Below, in pieces: positions 6,125 to 6,537 of a DNA stretch of 6,537 bases (within the stretch, counting starts at the first letter, position 1; the number at the start of each line of letters is the position of its first letter). Under the pieces are notes generated by a model. It saw only the letters and a program-made list of their open reading frames with translations, was not told the origin of the DNA and did not search any database. The DNA lies in NCBI GenBank assembly GCA_021786135.1, contig JAJYNV010000036.1, positions 1-6,537 on the forward strand. Direction: 5' to 3'. The stretch comes from Bacillota bacterium (lineage in GTDB: Bacteria; Bacillota; Sulfobacillia; JAJZYS01; JAJYTV01). Made by a program: the position numbers and the translations under genes.

Positions 6125-6367
6125 ATGACCAAGCTCAACACGGTGTACACAGAGGTTCCGACCGGAACAACGGCCTTTGGTATTGGTGGGCTTTTCTCGG
6201 GTGCTGCGCAGGGAACCACCTTGCAAAGCGGGGTAGAGCCCGAAGACACCTGTGGTTTCTTGGGTATTGACTGCTGGGCATGCAGTTGCTCCTCATGCGG
6301 CCTGTGCGCGTCGGAGAGCAGCGACGCTGGAGGGGCGGTAACGGTTATGCCGGCCCATAGGGCCTAG
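6125..6367 (+). CDS. Putative RiPP precursor peptide 2 (6 Cys)
   Basis: An 80-aa paralogue of the peptide at 5708-5929 starts at ATG 6125. The leader-like half reads MTKLNTVYTEVPTGTTAFG then IGGLFSGAAQGTTLQSGVE. The centre is CGFLGIDCWACSCSSCGLC, with Cys at 43, 50, 53, 55, 58 and 61 and Ser at 54, 56 and 57, and the tail is ASESSDAGGAVTVMPAHRA. Against copy 1 the centre has gained two Cys and a C-S-C-S-S-C run, which recalls heavily modified cores such as those of thiopeptides or lanthipeptides; this is resemblance only. No signal peptide or membrane segment is present, so export would need a cluster-encoded transporter. The cleavage site is not obvious: candidates are the LQSG-(A/V)E region for leader removal and the GG near residue 70 for the tail. 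The next gene begins 113 bases after the stop. Confidence 0.74.
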   Translation: MTKLNTVYTEVPTGTTAFGIGGLFSGAAQGTTLQSGVEPEDTCGFLGIDCWACSCSSCGLCASESSDAGGAVTVMPAHRA

Positions 6368-6405
6368 CCGAGAAGGTCGCCCGGGACGGGATCGGGAGCA
6401 AACAG

Positions 6406-6418
6406 CCTTGCAAAGCGG
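6406..6418 (+). repeat. Short relic of a possible third peptide cassette
   Basis: CCTTGCAAAGCGG at 6406-6418 is identical to 6219-6231 inside peptide gene 2, where it encodes the conserved LQSG. Read in the matching codon phase it gives ALQSGASGV then a stop, close to TLQSGAES of copy 1. It may be the footprint of a deleted or recombined third copy, or chance. Confidence 0.35.
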
Positions 6419-6480
6419 TGCGTCTGGCGTGTGAGACTCCGACGCGCAATTGGCCGCAAGGCGTAGGAGGGCGATTACAC

Positions 6481-6537
6481 GTGGACGAGCGAAATTTGGA
6501 AGTGCGCGGCTTTCTGTACCACAAAACGCCCCTCCAG
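6481..6537 (+). CDS. 5' end of a further gene, possibly a lantibiotic-dehydratase-like enzyme
   Basis: GTG 6481 opens a frame that runs off the window; 19 residues are visible (VDERNLEVRGFLYHKTPLQ). The start is supported by TAGGAGGG (6464-6471) 9 bases upstream. The position directly after two precursor peptide genes predicts a maturation enzyme, transporter or immunity gene. The segment GFLYHKTPL is weakly like the N terminus of class I lanthipeptide dehydratases (LanB), where an F-x-x-R-TPLL-type strand is common, but Lys replaces the usual Arg and only one short segment can be compared. The gene itself is likely real; the product name is a guess. No intrinsic terminator is seen between 6368 and 6480. 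Confidence 0.5.
   Translation, partial: MDERNLEVRGFLYHKTPLQ

Larger units (their letters stand above)
5545..6400 (+). repeat. Tandem duplication of a promoter-peptide gene cassette
   Basis: Copy 1 (about 5545-5961) and copy 2 (about 5966-6400) are related along their length at an offset of 417-421 bases: GTGCTA (5545 / 5966), TTGACA (5634 / 6052), TACATT (5658 / 6075), the CTGCTCCCGATCCCAG leader, AGGAGGTGG, the open reading frame, and the 3' flank CTAGCCG...GACGGGATC. Divergence is concentrated in the upstream spacer and the peptide centre, so the duplication is old or under diversifying pressure. Copy 2 is followed by a short echo at 6406-6418. Confidence 0.8.
6086..6400 (+). repeat. Inverted repeat joining the two transcript ends of cassette 2
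   Basis: TGCTCCCGATCCC (6086-6098) and GGGATCGGGAGCA (6388-6400) are perfect 13-base reverse complements. Pairing can continue past a 4-base bulge (AACA), because AGGC (6082-6085) is complementary to GCCT (6405-6408). The left arm starts at the predicted +1; the right arm starts 21 bases after the TAG at 6365-6367. This is the better-matched of the two cassette stems. Confidence 0.6.

Noticed and set aside
5548..6249. Two - strand frames sharing PPPG-x2-WDREQPQC and APEKS-x-PIP blocks
   Set aside because: The shared blocks are the reverse complements of the conserved 5' leader and leader-peptide DNA, so the similarity comes from the cassette duplication. No ribosome sites support them.
5992..6270. 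92-residue + strand frame across cassette 2
   Set aside because: It crosses the promoter and the precursor gene in another frame and has no ribosome site; the 6125 frame has a near-perfect one and a paralogue.
6419..6451. Partial GCGTC/GACGC inverted repeat as terminator of cassette 2
   Set aside because: Only 5 bp with a long loop and no T-run; not convincing.

Overview
The window is GC-rich. All genes I accept are on the + strand, and most have a strong Shine-Dalgarno sequence of the AGGAGG type. The content suggests a mobile or plasmid/phage-like segment of a high-GC Gram-positive-type bacterium (actinobacterial, Chloroflexi/Ktedonobacteria-like or similar). I cannot fix the lineage from sequence alone.

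Region 1 (1-5294) is a DNA-processing module. It starts inside a gene that carries a P-loop helicase motif and then changes reading frame. The rest of that gene (122-868) resembles the C-terminal half of DUF6094-type, methyltransferase-like proteins. Next come an N-terminal domain (861-about 1533) and a SNF2-type helicase (1552-3546) in another frame; these look like one gene split by a frame change. Two small uncharacterised genes follow (3584-3838 and 3912-4271), each preceded by a GC-rich hairpin. The last is a primase-like gene with a CHC2 zinc finger and a Toprim/DUF3854-type domain (4287-5294). The combination suits a replication or maintenance module of an integrative element, plasmid or phage.

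Region 2 (5295-5633) is a transition zone. It holds one plausible small gene with three closely spaced cysteines (5311-5529), an inverted repeat, and otherwise nothing recognised.

Region 3 (5634-6537) looks like the start of an undescribed RiPP (ribosomally made, modified peptide) gene cluster. It has two tandem copies of a promoter + 5' leader + small gene + 3' flank cassette, offset by about 417-421 bp. The encoded peptides (73 and 80 aa) share a leader and a C-terminal tail but differ in a Cys/Ser/Thr-rich centre (4 versus 6 Cys), which is the usual pattern of precursor-peptide diversification. In each cassette the first 13 bases of the predicted transcript are the reverse complement of a 13-mer 20 or 21 bases after the stop codon, so the two mRNA ends could pair. 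A short relic of a possible third copy lies at 6406-6418. A further gene starts at 6481 and runs off the window; its 19 visible residues are compatible with a lantibiotic-dehydratase start, but that is weak evidence.

Taken together, the window may show a peptide natural-product cluster carried beside the replication genes of a mobile element.
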